Source: an uncultured Planctomycetaceae bacterium (GTDB lineage Bacteria; Planctomycetota; Planctomycetia; Pirellulales; UBA1268). Taken from it: 10,313 nucleotides of DNA. Under the pieces are notes generated by a model. That model made no database searches. It had not been told where the DNA came from and was given only the letters and a program-made list of their open reading frames with translations. The stretch is taken from NCBI GenBank assembly GCA_937926325.1, contig CALAZQ010000240.1, positions 1 through 10,313 on the forward strand, given 5' to 3'. Shown here in pieces: positions 9,322 to 10,313 of this stretch. The position numbers were made by a program, and so were the translations under genes. Within the stretch, counting starts at the first letter, position 1. Every line of letters begins with the position of its first letter.

Positions 9322-10313
9322 ATGATCGAGACTGTCGACCTGACCAAGAAGTACGGCGACTTCTTCGCGCTTGAGTCGCTGACACTGAAGCTCGATCAGG
9401 GCGATCTGTTCGGCTTTATCGGCCCCAACGGGGCCGGCAAGACGACCACGATTCGCATCCTCTCGACGCTGCTGTCGCCCTCCTGGGGCGAGGCCTACGT
9501 CTGCGGTCACTCCATCTACACGCACCCCCGCGAAATCCGGCGGGCGATCGGCTACATGCCCGACATCTTCGGCGTTTACGACGACATGCGGGTGATCGAG
9601 TACCTCGAGTTTTTTGCCGCCGCCTACCGCATCGACGGCCCGGCCCGCCGCAAGGTCGCGGAGCGGTCGCTCGACCTGGTTGACCTCGGGGTGAAGCGGG
9701 ATGAACTGGTCACCAGTCTGTCCCGCGGCATGACGCAGCGGCTGGGCCTGGCCCGCGTGCTGCTGCACGACCCGCAGGTGCTGCTGCTCGACGAGCCGGC
9801 CAGCGGCCTTGACCCCCGGGCCCGGATCGAGATGCGGGGGCTGCTGAAACGGCTGCAGGACCTCGGCAAGACGATCCTGGTCTCGAGTCACATCCTGCCG
9901 GAGCTGGCCGACATCTGTAACCGGGTCGGGATCATCGAGTACGGCCAGCTGCTGGCCTGTGGTGAGGTGAGCGACCTGCTGGCCCAGGTTCGGGGCCGGC
10001 CGGTGGTGCGGCTGGAGGTGGCCGACGATCCCGAGGCAGCGGCGCGGCTGCTGGAAGACTGCGAGGGCGTTGCCGAGGTAACCGTCCGCGATGGGCTCGT
10101 GCGGGCGACGCTTGCCGAGGCTGCCGCCGACACCTCGCTGCTGCCGGCTCGCCTGATTGCCGGTGGGGTTCGGCTGCGGTCGATGCGGGAAGAGGAGATC
10201 AACCTCGAGACTGCCTTCCTCGAACTGACCAAGGGCTCGCTGGGCCGCCAGCCCGACGGAGCCCGGCGGGGCTGGGGAAAGCTCGAGGACGATGCGGAGG
10301 CCGGCGGCACGCA
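9322..10313 (+). CDS. ABC transporter ATP-binding protein, ABC-2 export type (incomplete at right edge)
   Basis: This is the cytoplasmic ATPase that powers an ABC-2-type exporter. The 330 residues visible have no stop before the window ends. It shows the Walker A GPNGAGKTT (34-42), the signature LSRGM (133-137) in place of LSGGQ, Walker B VLLLDEP (153-159), D-loop SGLDP (161-165), and the switch histidine in VSSHI (H190). The Q-loop position reads GYMPD, with Asp (D81) where Gln is usual; acidic residues are common there in ABC-2 ATPases. After about residue 220 a C-terminal extension follows, of the kind seen in ABC-2 ATPases (about 225-330, with an INLETAFLELTKG stretch near 295-308), which typically contacts the permease or another subunit. 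The start is firm: AAGGA lies 7 bases upstream of the ATG. The unknown exported protein is encoded 31 bases upstream; the permease is expected just beyond the edge. The cargo cannot be told from this sequence. Confidence 0.93.
   Translation, partial: MIETVDLTKKYGDFFALESLTLKLDQGDLFGFIGPNGAGKTTTIRILSTLLSPSWGEAYVCGHSIYTHPREIRRAIGYMPDIFGVYDDMRVIEYLEFFAAAYRIDGPARRKVAERSLDLVDLGVKRDELVTSLSRGMTQRLGLARVLLHDPQVLLLDEPASGLDPRARIEMRGLLKRLQDLGKTILVSSHILPELADICNRVGIIEYGQLLACGEVSDLLAQVRGRPVVRLEVADDPEAAARLLEDCEGVAEVTVRDGLVRATLAEAAADTSLLPARLIAGGVRLRSMREEEINLETAFLELTKGSLGRQPDGARRGWGKLEDDAEAGGT

Noticed and set aside
9295..10310. Minus-strand open frames opposite the ABC ATPase gene
   Set aside because: The plus-strand frame has every ABC motif in order; the antisense products have no recognisable features.

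Overview
The window is GC-rich, densely coding bacterial DNA with strong CGG (Arg), CTG (Leu) and GCC/GGC usage and mostly short intergenic gaps. It most likely comes from a planctomycete. The clues are the 'LSRGM' form of the ABC signature motif, a large secreted or membrane protein of unknown family next to an ABC-2-type ATPase, and the general style of the proteins. This assignment is inference: the window has no rRNA or other taxonomic marker.

Layout. Positions 1-197 lie downstream of leuA and hold no gene I can support. Next comes leuA (2-isopropylmalate synthase, leucine biosynthesis) on the minus strand (198-1757). A divergent intergenic region (1758-1964) follows, with two overlapping, mutually exclusive hairpins in the leuA leader. 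On the plus strand there is a two-gene heavy-metal efflux set: a CzcB/CusB-like membrane-fusion adaptor (1965-3548) and a CzcA-like RND proton/metal antiporter (3633-6728, TTG start with a good Shine-Dalgarno). A weak extended -10 promoter then precedes a second plus-strand run: a short MazG-like nucleotide pyrophosphohydrolase with a C-terminal cysteine cluster (6808-7107); a 728-residue exported protein of unknown function with a central pair of membrane helices (7104-9290, overlapping mazG by ATGA); and the ATPase of an ABC-2-type exporter (9322 to the right edge, incomplete).

How the genes work together. The adaptor and pump should form the inner-membrane and periplasmic parts of a tripartite divalent-metal efflux system. 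No outer-membrane factor (CzcC/TolC type) is present in the window. The 728-residue protein and the ABC ATPase probably belong to one envelope-transport operon whose permease lies beyond the right edge. The coupled MazG-like gene is the odd partner. The leuA gene is unrelated to its neighbours.

No mobile element, CRISPR array, tRNA, rRNA or clear rho-independent terminator was seen. Most of the window is ordinary. The parts most worth a second look are the MazG / unknown exported protein / ABC ATPase run, the variant metal-pump signature, and the leuA leader structure.
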